Assembly (NCBI GenBank): GCA_021202275.1
Contig: JAJQDI010000022.1
Coordinates: 1 to 62,646 of the forward strand
DNA: 62,646 nucleotides
Direction: 5' to 3'
Origin: Bacteroides sp.
GTDB taxonomy: Bacteria > Bacteroidota > Bacteroidia > Bacteroidales > Bacteroidaceae
The notes under the pieces were generated by a model. It worked only from the letters and a program-made list of their open reading frames with translations, did no database searches and was not told where the DNA came from. Below are positions 27,984 to 38,053 of this stretch, one piece after another. The position numbers and the translations under genes are program-made. The stretch's first letter is position 1. Each line of letters opens with the position of its first letter.

Positions 27984-28004
27984 CAAATTTAGTCATTTGA
28001 CTAA
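27984..28004 (-). promoter_or_regulatory. TetR promoter -7 box overlapped by operator copy 2
   Basis: The -7 box TAAATTTG (minus strand, 27984-27991) overlaps the palindrome TTAGTCATTTGACTAA at 27989-28004. A bound repressor would block the promoter. The box ends only four bases before the ATG, so the mRNA may have little or no leader. Confidence 0.65.
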
Positions 28005-28298
28005 CATCTTGCAAAAAGATAAACATCTTTTAATTTTTCCTATGTTTATAAATAGTTTGAGATTCCGGAAATAGACCTTACGCACATTTGAAACCGTAAT
28101 AGTCTAAAGAACAAATTTTTAATTTATTCTGGTGAACAGGTTTAGGATCATTTTTTTGTTCACCAGTTGTTCACCCAACTATTGTCTATGGAGGTCAATA
28201 TAAGACCTGGAATGTCTATTGAAAGGATAAAAAAAGCCTGCAATGTGTTGATTTGCAGACTTTATCTTTGAAAGTCAGGTTTCCTGTACTTTTCCCGG
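28005..28298. other. Intergenic region before tRNA-Val
   Basis: AT-rich, with no supported gene on either strand. Confidence 0.3.
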
Positions 28299-28373
28299 TG
28301 GGCGTTGACGGATTCGAACCGCCGACCCTCTGCTTGTAAGGCAGATGCTCTGAACCAGCTGAGCTAAACGCCC
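28299..28373 (-). tRNA. tRNA-Val (anticodon UAC)
   Basis: On the minus strand, the acceptor GGGCGTT pairs with AACGCCC. The D-loop region is TAGCTCAGCTGGTTCAGAGC. The anticodon stem TCTGC/GCAGA encloses loop CTTACAA, giving UAC (Val). The T arm has GGTTCGAATCC. The 3' end in DNA is ACC followed by G, so CCA is only partly encoded. It stands alone, 212 bases before the beta-barrel gene on the other strand. Confidence 0.97.
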
Positions 28374-28585
28374 GTACACTTTCGTTTCAAAAGCGTTGCA
28401 AAGGTACATCTTATTTTGTTTTTTCCAAATAAAGTCACAGAATATTTTCCAAAAAGTTTCAAACAGCTACTAGGGCAGTCGACAGATAACACTTTTTATA
28501 CACCTTTGCAACTTTCCGTTTCCCGTTCGCGTCTAACACACAATTAAACTTAAGACATTATACTAATCTTCAGAAACACTGTGAC

Positions 28586-30895
28586 ATGAAAAAGAAAATA
28601 CTATTCATTCTCTCCTGCCTATGGATCCTCTCTCTTTCCGCACAGACCGTGCAGCTCAAAGGAAAAATTGTTTGCGGAACCGATCCGGTAGATTATGCAA
28701 ATGTAGTGCTCCAGAAACCGGACTCCACCTTCGTCACGGGTATGGTCACCGACCAGCGCGGACACTTTGTAATGAACAACCTGAGCACCGGCAACTATCG
28801 TCTGCAGATCTCCGCCATCGGATATGAGCCCCGGCAGATCCTTATCGAAGATCTGCGGCAGAACCGGGATCTGGGAGCCATTGCCATCGACTCCGCCTCC
28901 GTGCAACTGAGCGAAGTCACCGTAACCGCTTCCCATATCATCCATATTTTGGACAAGAAGATCATCCTGCCTACCTCTCACCAATTAAAAGCCTCTACCA
29001 ACGGTCTGAACCTGTTGCAGCAGATGAAGCTCAGCAGGCTACAGGTAGACCCTTTTAATAAAAAGATCAGTTCCTCCGGCCAGGGAGAGGTACAGGTACG
29101 TATCAACGGAGCCAAAGCGGAGATCGAAGAGGTGATGGCCCTGCGTCCGGAAGATGTACTGCGCATTGAATACCACGACGATCCTTCGCTTCGCTACGGA
29201 GAGGGAATAGCGGCCGTGATCGATTACATTGTACGACGCAGAGAGACCGGAGGTTATATATCACTGGACCTGCAAAATTCGCCGCACATAGCCTGGGGCA
29301 ACAACGGGATCACGGCAAAGATCAATCATAAGAAATCGGAATATGCCCTCACCTATTACGGAGGATACCGGGGCTTCAACCATACCTGGCGGGAGAATGA
29401 GGAAGGATTTGTATTTGCCAACGGCAGTACATTCACCCGTCTGGAAGAGGGGATCCCTCATCCGTGGAGATCGCATTGGGATTTTATACGATTCAATTAC
29501 AGCTACCAGGAGACTGACAAGTGGTTTTTCAACGCGGCTGTCCGTACCAACATCAACTATTCTAAAACAGATCTGAACAGCCTGCTCTATCCGGAAAATC
29601 ATCCGAAAGAAGCGGTGCATATGGTAGACCTTGAAAAGGAAAAGTCACTGCGTCCCTCTGTCGACCTGTATTTCCAACGCAATCTGCCTCACAAACAGTT
29701 CCTCATCCTGAATGTGGTAGGCACCTATATAGACAGTAAGAACGACAGATGGTATGAAGAAGGGAAAGATTCTCAGGTGCTGACGGATATATTTTCCTCG
29801 GTAGATGGCGACCGCTACTCCCTGATCGGCGAAGGTATCTATGAAAAAGGCTTCCGCACAGGCAAGCTCAGTACGGGTCTGTATTTCAGACAAAGCAATA
29901 CAGACAATACCTATAGAGGAACTGCCACTGCAAAAACCAAATTGAAAGAATCTGCTTCCACGGCCTATATGGAATATACCGGAAAGATCAACCGATTGGG
30001 CTATTCCGTAGGACTACGCGGCAACCGCACCTGGATCGAACAGGGGGAAAGATCGTATAGTGACTTCTCCTTTACACCGCAACTGCGATTGTCCTATGCC
30101 TTCACTGATCATCTCTTCATGCGCTACCGGGGAAGCATTTCGCAATCTACTCCCAGCCTGTCCGACCTGAGCGATGTGGAACAACTGATCGATTCCCTGC
30201 AACTGCGCAGAGGGAATCCCAACCTGAAAATAGCGCGGCACTACAACAATGTGTTGTACCTGGACTTCCACAAAGGATTGTTCAGCAGCAACCTTTCTAT
30301 AGCCTATTATTACCAGCATCGCCCCATCATGGAAAGCACATACAGGGAAAATGACCTGTTTGTACGTAGTGTTGAGAACCAGCGGAGCTGGTACAAACTG
30401 AATCCCGAAGCGGAATTCAAGCTGGGTCCGATCAAAAATATCCTGACGTTCTCTTTCACCACCGGGATCAACCATTACAAAAGCCGGGGCAACAACTACC
30501 AGCACATCTACAACAACTGGTACTACCAGGGACAAGTGATGGCAAACTATAAAAACTGGGCGGCTATATTCATGATCCAGAACCATAAGAATAATTTCTA
30601 CGGAGAGACACTCAGCTATGGAGAGAATATCCACGGTCTGATGCTTAACTATCGTCACAAACAAATGACCTTCGGGGTAATGATGTTCAATCCGTTTGCC
30701 GATAACTACAAGGTGGGAAGCCAGAGATTCAATGAAGTAGCCCCCGCAAAGAACTGGAGGTATATCAAAGAAAGCTCGCGAATGGTAGGTCTGACCTTCG
30801 CCTGGAATTTCAGTTTCGGCAGAAAAGTAGATACCTTGCAGAAGCGACTCAACCACGAAGATACGGAGTCAGGAGTGATGAAGACCGGGAAGTAA
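28586..30895 (+). CDS. CarboxypepD-regulated outer-membrane beta-barrel protein
   Basis: 769 aa. The signal peptide ends SLSAQ (about 20). Residues 23-95 are a CarboxypepD_reg-like domain (VQLKGKIVCGTDPVDYANVVLQ; GHFVMNNLSTGNYRLQIS). A short plug-like region follows (LRPEDVLRIEYHDDPSLRYGEG, about 190-212), then a large barrel domain of the outer-membrane beta-barrel 3 group. It lacks a clear TonB box, so it belongs to the TonB-receptor-like set without a full plug. The role is probably surface transport or adhesion. No SusD partner is adjacent. The stop codon sits inside a 9-bp dyad (30885-30903) that may end transcription. Confidence 0.82.
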   Translation: MKKKILFILSCLWILSLSAQTVQLKGKIVCGTDPVDYANVVLQKPDSTFVTGMVTDQRGHFVMNNLSTGNYRLQISAIGYEPRQILIEDLRQNRDLGAIAIDSASVQLSEVTVTASHIIHILDKKIILPTSHQLKASTNGLNLLQQMKLSRLQVDPFNKKISSSGQGEVQVRINGAKAEIEEVMALRPEDVLRIEYHDDPSLRYGEGIAAVIDYIVRRRETGGYISLDLQNSPHIAWGNNGITAKINHKKSEYALTYYGGYRGFNHTWRENEEGFVFANGSTFTRLEEGIPHPWRSHWDFIRFNYSYQETDKWFFNAAVRTNINYSKTDLNSLLYPENHPKEAVHMVDLEKEKSLRPSVDLYFQRNLPHKQFLILNVVGTYIDSKNDRWYEEGKDSQVLTDIFSSVDGDRYSLIGEGIYEKGFRTGKLSTGLYFRQSNTDNTYRGTATAKTKLKESASTAYMEYTGKINRLGYSVGLRGNRTWIEQGERSYSDFSFTPQLRLSYAFTDHLFMRYRGSISQSTPSLSDLSDVEQLIDSLQLRRGNPNLKIARHYNNVLYLDFHKGLFSSNLSIAYYYQHRPIMESTYRENDLFVRSVENQRSWYKLNPEAEFKLGPIKNILTFSFTTGINHYKSRGNNYQHIYNNWYYQGQVMANYKNWAAIFMIQNHKNNFYGETLSYGENIHGLMLNYRHKQMTFGVMMFNPFADNYKVGSQRFNEVAPAKNWRYIKESSRMVGLTFAWNFSFGRKVDTLQKRLNHEDTESGVMKTGK

Positions 30896-30923
30896 CTTCC
30901 CGGCTTCTGGCTCTCTGGTCCCG

Positions 30924-31484
30924 TTATTCCGCACCTTCGGTCCGGCGTATCACCCGGGCCGGATTACCCACAGCCACACTGTCAGAAGGGATATCCCGTG
31001 TCACCACACTCCCCGCTCCTATGATGCAGCGGTCACCGATAGTGACTCCGGGACAGATAATCGCCCCGCCACCGATCCAGCAATCCTGTCCGATCGTGAC
31101 AGGATACGCATATTCCTTAGGTTCCCGGCGTTCGATAGCATCCATCGGGTGTTGGGGAGTATAGATCTGCACATGCGGGCCGATCAATGTATGCGCACCA
31201 ATGGTGATATACCCTCCGTCCAGAAAGGTACAGTTGGAGTTGATAAACACATGTTCGCCCAAGCGGATGCCATCGCCGTGATCACACCCGAAAGGAGGAG
31301 AGATCACCGAAGTATCGGGAATACCCGGGATCAGCTCCCGCAGGAGTTCCCGATAGCCGGGACCACCGTAATAGGTGTTGTTGAAGCGCGACAAGATCTC
31401 CTTGACACGCAAAAACCTCTGTTGTATCTCCGGATCGGAGGTATCTGCCAACTGGCAGCTTCTCATTTTTTCTACTTCATTCAT
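30924..31484 (-). CDS. Sugar O-acetyltransferase (Maa/LacA-type)
   Basis: 186 aa, usual length. The N-terminal maltose-acetyltransferase domain (residues about 5-60) is followed by left-handed beta-helix hexapeptide repeats: ITIGAHTLIGPHVQI, VTIGQDCWIGGGAIICPGVTI, CIIGAGSVVTRDIP, AVGNPARVI. The catalytic His is in the segment YTPQHPMD. It transfers acetyl from acetyl-CoA to a sugar 6-OH in the cytoplasm. It is on the same strand as yaaA, 21 bases apart, and probably cotranscribed. Confidence 0.88.
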   Translation of the reverse strand: MNEVEKMRSCQLADTSDPEIQQRFLRVKEILSRFNNTYYGGPGYRELLRELIPGIPDTSVISPPFGCDHGDGIRLGEHVFINSNCTFLDGGYITIGAHTLIGPHVQIYTPQHPMDAIERREPKEYAYPVTIGQDCWIGGGAIICPGVTIGDRCIIGAGSVVTRDIPSDSVAVGNPARVIRRTEGAE

Positions 31485-31505
31485 AGCAGCATATGGTGTA
31501 ACTGT

Positions 31506-32273
31506 TTAAAATCCATTGGTAAAGACAAGGGTCTTCTCATCAGACAACCCTTCCTGGTACTCAAATCCCTCCCAGCTATACGAACAGAGCTGTTGAGGGT
31601 CTTCGATACGGTTCCTGAGGATGTACCGCGCCATCTCTCCCCGGTTCATCTTGGTATATATAACGATGGTGGTAAGTTTGCCATTCCTGCAGACCCGGAA
31701 TTCGGGCGTGACTACCTTCACCTCTTTCTCTACGCGCTGCCAGTCGAACAGACTTTTCATCTCCCCACTTGCCAGGTTGCACAAGATGCCTCCGGCCTGA
31801 CGGATGTCTTCAATAAAAACATCCGTCAGCCGCGCTTTCCAATAAGAAAAAAGCGTCTGCCCGCCTAACTCAGGGATACGCACATCCCCTTCCAGACGGT
31901 ACAGATGGATGAGGTCCATAGGGCGCAACAGACCGTAACAGAAAGAGGTGATTCGCAGATGATCCTGCATATAGGAAAGCTGCTCTTCCGTAAAATCCCG
32001 CGGAGCCAGCTTTTTGAAAACAATGCCTGTATAAGAGAAAACAGCAGGACCACAGACAGCCTCTTCTCCGTGAAATGCCTGATAACGTCTGAAATTCTCT
32101 ACGGCGATCTTTGAATTGACACGAAGCAGATGCTCCAGTTCCTCCACAGAAAACTCAGACATATACAAAGCGATCTCAGACGCTTGCCGGGAAAACCGCG
32201 GTATACTGTGGAAAGGAAACTTCAGTTTCCCCACCGGGCTCATGGTCTTGGCACAAGAAAGTAATATCAACAT
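31506..32273 (-). CDS. yaaA: Peroxide stress protein YaaA
   Basis: 255 aa. MLILLSCAKTM at the start, YTGIVFKKLAPRDFTEEQ in the middle, and FCYGLLRPMDLIHLYRLEG are typical of the UPF0246/YaaA family. In E. coli, YaaA limits free intracellular iron and so reduces oxidative DNA damage. It is the first gene of a likely pair with the acetyltransferase. The 1.9 kb upstream carries no gene. Confidence 0.9.
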   Translation of the reverse strand: MLILLSCAKTMSPVGKLKFPFHSIPRFSRQASEIALYMSEFSVEELEHLLRVNSKIAVENFRRYQAFHGEEAVCGPAVFSYTGIVFKKLAPRDFTEEQLSYMQDHLRITSFCYGLLRPMDLIHLYRLEGDVRIPELGGQTLFSYWKARLTDVFIEDIRQAGGILCNLASGEMKSLFDWQRVEKEVKVVTPEFRVCRNGKLTTIVIYTKMNRGEMARYILRNRIEDPQQLCSYSWEGFEYQEGLSDEKTLVFTNGF

Positions 32274-33120
32274 ATATCATTCCATCCATAAAATACAATA
32301 CGGGACATATACCCACAACAAAACATACAAATATAACAGGTATAGAGCTAACAGAAAAATATCTTCCGGTAAATCGATCCCGGCTCTCCGGAAAATGATC
32401 AGCCATCCCCTTACGGAAAAAGACCGTTCCTCCATCCGGGGATACCTTCGTCCCCCCTGTGCAGCCGTTCGTCAGGGCCAACTAAAAAAGCCTGTATCTT
32501 TTTCGCTTCTCTGTATCTTTTTGCTCAGATGAAGAGAGAGCAAACAGATGCCGCAACAAGGGAAGCAGGGGAAGCAACAGCCGGTAACTACAATCGGATG
32601 CCCACAACGTCCGTACACAGATCGGCAAAACGAACCCGTTTCAGCGAAACAACCGACAGGGATCTATACTACTTACCCAAAGAACAGCCTGCGACAACAA
32701 ATTCAATTTCTCTGACAAACGACAGATATTCCTGGCTTTCACTAACAAAGAAAATAATATACTTTTCGACCAGGCGGGTCTTTCTTCACCGGAAACCCCA
32801 GTTCTCAACGGTCCGGAGCAAAAAACAAATGGATCTCTCCAAAAGAGAGTTCTCTCCTTGCACAAAATCTTCCGAAAACAGCATTTAAATTCGATGCAAG
32901 ACCAGATCACCCCTTCCTGTAAGGGGAATATAATCCCAGCCACTTTCTGCCGCCAGGGTCGCAAAATTTTAAGAGCAGAACAACAGATCAGATACGGGAC
33001 TTTTCCATAACTAAGTCCTATAGGCCTGTACGATCTTCTTTTTTTCATACACTTCCTGAGCTTCTACTTTTCACAAACAGTTTTCAGCAAAAAAGAGAGA
33101 GGCTACAGAGAGAGATTGTA

Positions 33121-33155
33121 TCTGTCTCTTCGTCTGTCTCTATATCTGTCTCTGA
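33121..33155. repeat. Three tandem ~12-bp TCTGTCTCT repeats
   Basis: TCTGTCTCT occurs three times with a 12-13 base period, preceded by an AGAGAG-rich stretch. It is short and imperfect. Confidence 0.55.
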
Positions 33156-33615
33156 TGCGCGCGTAAATAAGGTGAGAAAATATACAGTTCAGATTCTATC
33201 CGGAGTCTATGTAGCATCTCACGGAACTCCGGATAATATCCGGAATGAACCTGAAATGGACATTATTTTCTGAAGTATGTGTATGGCCATATATAAATTT
33301 ATCTTACAAAAATCCATTCCCGGCCGTAACGCCATTTGTGTAGATGCTATGGTCTCAAATATAGAATTTTATTTATATATTTTCATTTATCTATACAGGT
33401 ATATACGTTCTCTTTTACTAACAAACACAACTCCGGAACAAAAAAACAGAAAAACTATCAAATAGTTACATAAAGCAGGCATTAGCTATCATATAGTTAC
33501 AAAATATCACTTTCCCAAAACTCATCCTTCCTGCAAAACCTACCTTTGAGAGAGATAAAAAGAGCTTTTTTGTATATATATCCTTTTCATATGCACAAAA
33601 CAAGTAAAAACCTCT

Positions 33616-33747
33616 GTGTTCTTCCATAGAAACCTTAGAAATTCTCCAAGGAGAAAAGTCTGTTCTTCCAAGGAAAGTAGCGGAACTTTCCAAGGAAACT
33701 TGCTCCACTCTCCAAGGAGAAATCCGACAAAGCCCCGGGAAACCTCA
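33616..33747. repeat. 22-bp-period array of six dyad motifs
   Basis: The centres of short inverted repeats of the type TTCC-AA-GGAA fall at 33648, 33670, 33692 and 33714, exactly 22 bp apart. Weaker copies lie at 33626 (TTCC-AT-AGAA) and 33736 (CCC-CG-GGA). The inner four share TCCAAGGA. Because 22 is not divisible by 3, this is not a protein repeat. Confidence 0.75.
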
Positions 33748-34104
33748 GATAAGTCTCTGTTGTATAACAGAATGGACGACTTCACGGGCATAACAAAATT
33801 ATCATTTTATCACAAACTCCACCATCAAACCATCATATATCCATAAATTAAAATCTCACGCATTCATCTTGACAGCACATCGAAAGAAAATCTATCTTTC
33901 AGAGATCATTGAAACGCGAATAATTTGCATATTCCTGCGCAAAGTCTCACCCGCCACCATATACGCGAATCTGAGCACCTTTTATTATCATTTTGTCAGA
34001 TTGTCAGCCTATAGACTTCCGGCATAGAAGAATGTCAGACCCATCGGAACTAAGTTATATAAAGAACAGAGTTCAGATCTCCTGCCTCTTTATTCCTCTA
34101 TACA

Positions 34105-34135
34105 AAAAAGAGCCGGTTGAAAACCGACTCTTTTT
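34105..34135. terminator. Terminator downstream of carB
   Basis: An AAAAAGAGCCGGTT arm (34105-34118) faces a near-complementary arm (34122-34135), one mismatch, with A/T runs on both sides. It can stop transcription from either strand, and ends the carB transcript. Confidence 0.75.
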
Positions 34136-34151
34136 CTGACTTATTGTTTCA

Positions 34152-37100
34152 TTATTTATATTCCTGCCAGCTCTTGATCTGAATATCCTTCATATCCAGT
34201 TCACAGAAGGCTTCGATGAACGCACTGGCCAGCCGGGCATTGGTGATCAACGGAATGTTGTGGTCGATCGCGCCGCGACGGATCTGATATCCATTGGTGA
34301 GTTCGCGTTTGGTATGGTTCTTGGGAATATTAACGATCAGGTCGAATTTATGATCCGCGATCATACGCATCACATTATTCTCTGCTCCCGGACGTTCGTC
34401 GGGCCAGAACACAGGTTCCGTAGCTACACCATGCGCATTCAGGAAAGCGGCCGTACCGGCAGTGGCATAGATCTTGTATCCTTTTTTGTGCAATAACCTG
34501 CTGGCTTCCAGCAGATCCACTTTCGATTTCATGGCTCCGGAAGAGAACATCACCCCTTTCTCCGGTATTTTAAATCCGGTAGCGATCATAGAGTTGAGCA
34601 GAGCCTCCGGATAGTCGTCGCCCAGACATCCTACCTCACCGGTAGAAGACATATCTACACCAAGCACAGGGTCTGCCTTATGCAAACGGGAGAAGGAGAA
34701 TTGCGAAGCCTTCACCCCGATCCAGTCTATATCGAAAGCCGATTTGTCGGGACGGGAGTAAGGAGCATCCAGCATGATACGGGTAGCCGTCTCAATAAAA
34801 TTACGTTTCAGCACTTTGGAGACAAACGGGAAACTACGTGAAGCACGCAGGTTGCACTCGATCACCTTCACCTCGTTGTTACGGGCCAGGAACTGGATAT
34901 TGAAAGGTCCGGAGATATTCAGTTCTTTGGCGATCTGCCGACTGATCTTCTTGATCCGGCGGGCAGTGGCAAAATATATTTTCTGTGCCGGGAACACCAG
35001 CGTCGCGTCTCCGGAGTGTACCCCGGCAAACTCTACATGTTCGGAAATGGCATATTCTACTACTTCTCCGTTCCGGGCTACTGCGTCGAACTCGATCTCT
35101 TTGGTATTCTGGAGGAACTGCGATACCACCACCGGATGCTCTTTGGATACATCCGCTGCCATCTGCAGGAAGTTTTCCAGCTCTTCTTCGTCGTAGCAGA
35201 CATTCATCGCTGCGCCGGAAAGCACATATGAAGGACGTACCAACACCGGATAGCCTACTTTGTCTACGAAAGACTTTACATCCTGCAGGCTGGTAAGCTC
35301 CTGCCAGGCCGGCTGGTCGATACCCAGCTGGTCGAGCATGGCAGAGAATTTATTGCGGTTCTCGGCCCGGTCGATAGAGACGGGTGAGGTACCTAATACA
35401 GGAACCGCCTGGCGGTAGAGTTTCATGGCCAGGTTGTTCGGGATCTGTCCGCCCACAGACACGATTACCCCACGGGGCTGTTCCAGATCAATCACATCCA
35501 GTACACGTTCGAAAGAGAGTTCGTCAAAGTAAAGCCGATCGCACATATCGTAGTCCGTAGACACGGTCTCCGGATTGTAGTTGATCATGATCGATTTGTA
35601 GCCCAGCTTACGCGCGGTCTGTACGGCATTCACCGAACACCAGTCAAACTCTACGGAACTACCGATGCGATAGGCTCCCGAGCCCAGTACCACTACCGAT
35701 TTCTCGTTCTTATAGTAATTGACATCATACCCCTGTACAGCGTAGGTCATATAGAGATAATTGGTCAGATCGGGGTGCTCGGAAGCCACTGTATGGATCC
35801 GCTTCACGGCGGGCAGAATGCCCAACTCCTTCCGGCGGGCGCGTACCTTCAGGTTCTCACTCTCCATATTCCCGGTCGGATTGAGAACGATACGGGCGAT
35901 CTGGAAATCGGAGAATCCCAGGATTTTCGCCTCACGCAGTACCTCAGCAGGGATCTCTTCGACGGTAGCATAGCCGGATAGTTTCTCTTTATAATCTACA
36001 ATGTTCTTCAGCTTGCCCAGGAACCAGGGATCTATCTTAGTGAGTTCGTAAATACGGTCGATGCTGTATCCCTTTTCAAGTGCTTCGGCAATGGCAAAGA
36101 CACGCAGGTCGGTAGGGTTGGCCAGTTCATTGTCCAGATCTTCAAAGTCCATCTTTCCGTTGGCTACAAAACCGTGCATCCCCTGCCCGATCATACGCAA
36201 CCCTTTCTGAATGATCTCTTCGAACGAACGTCCGATAGACATGATCTCCCCGACAAACTTCATGCTGGAACCGATCTCACGGGATACGCCTGCAAACTTG
36301 GTAAGGTCCCACCGGGGGATCTTGCAGATCAGATAATCGAGCTGCGGAGCCAGGTAGGCCGAGTTGGGCGTTCCCATCTCTCCGATCTGGTCTAAGGTAT
36401 AACCGAGCGCCAGCTTGGTAGCGACAAACGCCAGCGGATATCCGGTCGCTTTGGAAGCCAGGGCGGAAGAACGGCTCAGACGGGCGTTCACCTCAATGAC
36501 ACGGTAATCGTCTGTTTCGGAATTAAAAGCGTACTGGATGTTACATTCTCCTACGATACCCAGGTGACGGATGCACTTCACGGAAAGTTCCTGGAGCATG
36601 GTGAGTTCCTTTTCATCCAGGGAGCAGGTAGGAGCCACTACGATAGACTCACCGGTATGAATACCCAGCGGGTCAAAATTTTCCATGCTGGCTACTGTGA
36701 AGCAATGGTCATTGGCATCGCGGATCACTTCGAACTCAATCTCTTTCCAACCTTTCAGAGACTCTTCTACGAGGATCTGTCTGGAGAAAGCGAAGGAACT
36801 TTCCGCCAGTCTGATAAATTCTTCCCGGTTGGCACAGATACCGCTTCCCAATCCTCCGAGCGCGTAAGCAGAACGCACCATCACCGGAAAACCGATCCGT
36901 TCGGCGGCAGCCAGTGCCTCTTCCATGCTCTCTACTGCCTGGCTGACGGGAGTCTTCATGCGGATCTCATCCAGTTTCTTTACAAACAGGTCGCGGTCTT
37001 CGGTATACATAATGGCCTCTACCGAGGTACCCAGCACCTGTACACCGTATTTTTCCAGCACTCCTGTGGTATAGAGTTCCGTACCACAATTCAGAGCGGT

Positions 37101-37373
37101 CTGTCCGCCAAAGGCCAGAAGAATACCATCGGGACGTTCTTTCCGAATGATCTCCTCTACAAAATAAGGAGTTACCGGAAGGAAATAGACCGTATCGGCT
37201 ATCCCTTCGGAGGTCTGAATGGTAGCGATATTGGGGTTGACCAATACCGAACTGATCCCTTCTTCTTTCAGCGCCTTCAGCGCCTGCGAACCGGAATAGT
37301 CAAACTCTCCCGCCTGTCCGATCTTAAGCGCGCCTGAGCCCAAGACAAGGACTTTCTTTACTTCCTTTTCCAT
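34152..37373 (-). CDS. carB: Carbamoyl-phosphate synthase large subunit
   Basis: 1073 aa, full length. Two ATP-grasp halves each begin with the conserved loop: GSGALKIGQAGEFDYSGSQA near residue 12 and GSGAYRIGSSVEFDWCSVNA near 560. ATP-binding segments include SAYALGGLGSGI and PSYVLSGAAMNV. The C-terminal MGS-like allosteric domain covers about 930-1073. It makes carbamoyl phosphate from bicarbonate, glutamine-derived ammonia and two ATP, for pyrimidines and arginine. The glutaminase subunit carA is not within the window, so carB stands alone here, as is common for one of the carB copies in Bacteroidales. Confidence 0.95.
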   Translation of the reverse strand: MEKEVKKVLVLGSGALKIGQAGEFDYSGSQALKALKEEGISSVLVNPNIATIQTSEGIADTVYFLPVTPYFVEEIIRKERPDGILLAFGGQTALNCGTELYTTGVLEKYGVQVLGTSVEAIMYTEDRDLFVKKLDEIRMKTPVSQAVESMEEALAAAERIGFPVMVRSAYALGGLGSGICANREEFIRLAESSFAFSRQILVEESLKGWKEIEFEVIRDANDHCFTVASMENFDPLGIHTGESIVVAPTCSLDEKELTMLQELSVKCIRHLGIVGECNIQYAFNSETDDYRVIEVNARLSRSSALASKATGYPLAFVATKLALGYTLDQIGEMGTPNSAYLAPQLDYLICKIPRWDLTKFAGVSREIGSSMKFVGEIMSIGRSFEEIIQKGLRMIGQGMHGFVANGKMDFEDLDNELANPTDLRVFAIAEALEKGYSIDRIYELTKIDPWFLGKLKNIVDYKEKLSGYATVEEIPAEVLREAKILGFSDFQIARIVLNPTGNMESENLKVRARRKELGILPAVKRIHTVASEHPDLTNYLYMTYAVQGYDVNYYKNEKSVVVLGSGAYRIGSSVEFDWCSVNAVQTARKLGYKSIMINYNPETVSTDYDMCDRLYFDELSFERVLDVIDLEQPRGVIVSVGGQIPNNLAMKLYRQAVPVLGTSPVSIDRAENRNKFSAMLDQLGIDQPAWQELTSLQDVKSFVDKVGYPVLVRPSYVLSGAAMNVCYDEEELENFLQMAADVSKEHPVVVSQFLQNTKEIEFDAVARNGEVVEYAISEHVEFAGVHSGDATLVFPAQKIYFATARRIKKISRQIAKELNISGPFNIQFLARNNEVKVIECNLRASRSFPFVSKVLKRNFIETATRIMLDAPYSRPDKSAFDIDWIGVKASQFSFSRLHKADPVLGVDMSSTGEVGCLGDDYPEALLNSMIATGFKIPEKGVMFSSGAMKSKVDLLEASRLLHKKGYKIYATAGTAAFLNAHGVATEPVFWPDERPGAENNVMRMIADHKFDLIVNIPKNHTKRELTNGYQIRRGAIDHNIPLITNARLASAFIEAFCELDMKDIQIKSWQEYK

Positions 37374-38053
37374 CTCTTCTTTTGTTGTTATATTGTTTTC
37401 GATTTGCGTAGATATACGACAAAAAAATGCGTTATCCCGAAAGGACTAACGCATTAACCAAAAAATAAATATGCTTTCTGGTGAAATGAGAGAAGATAGC
37501 CCGTCTCCGGATGGAAGACATCCGGACGCCTGTAACGCTTGTCTCTGATTTGCCAGTGATTCATCTTTACCACAAATTTGTGCAAAGTAACGACATATTT
37601 CAGAGATAACAAAGTGTTTGGAAACTTTTTGCCGGAATGAACTGACTTTTCAATCACAGGATGCCCACTCTCCCGAGGTGACACTGAATCTTTCCCCTCT
37701 ACCTCATATGGGTAATGCATGGGTATGTCTCACAAAAACGATCATTGATATACTCTTTCCCCTCCTGAAACCTCTTTCCGCTATTACATTCCTTATCCAT
37801 TCTCTGATGATCCCGGCCTATCCGGATCTGCACCATACTCCCCAAAAGGACCGATAGTATCCTGCAGAAAAGAAGAGAGCTACGCAAGAGATATTTTCTA
37901 TTGTATATCGCAAACATACCTTCATGTACATATTCGGATAAGGTGTCCTAATAAAGGAACCAATCCGTAAATCGTAAATCAATAACCTCCTCCGTTCCAT
38001 ATCTTTTTTGTAATTTTGTACGCAATAAAAAACAAAAGCCTATTATATAGAGT
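37374..38053. other. Divergent region, carB to trpS
   Basis: 680 bases. A 12-bp palindrome CACAAATTTGTG lies at 37571-37582, and the trpS -7 box at 38011. No gene is supported. Confidence 0.4.
38011..38018 (+). promoter_or_regulatory. -7 box TAATTTTG of trpS
   Basis: Exact TAnnTTTG match 35 bases before the trpS start codon. Confidence 0.5.

Larger units (their letters stand above)
32274..34151. other. 1.9-kb region without a supported gene
   Basis: No ORF has a recognisable domain or a convincing start. Several ORFs of 60-135 codons overlap on both strands and look random. The region holds a tandem TCTGTCTC tract (33121-33155), the 22-bp dyad array (33616-33747) and the carB-side terminator (34105-34135). 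It may carry an untranslated RNA, a regulatory array or a scar of a lost element. Confidence 0.45.

Noticed and set aside
32641..33048. 135-codon minus ORF in the gene-free region
   Set aside because: Composition and lack of any motif look random; overlapping ORFs exist on the other strand.
33616..33747. CRISPR array
   Set aside because: The units are contiguous 22-bp dyads without separate unique spacers, and no cas gene is present.
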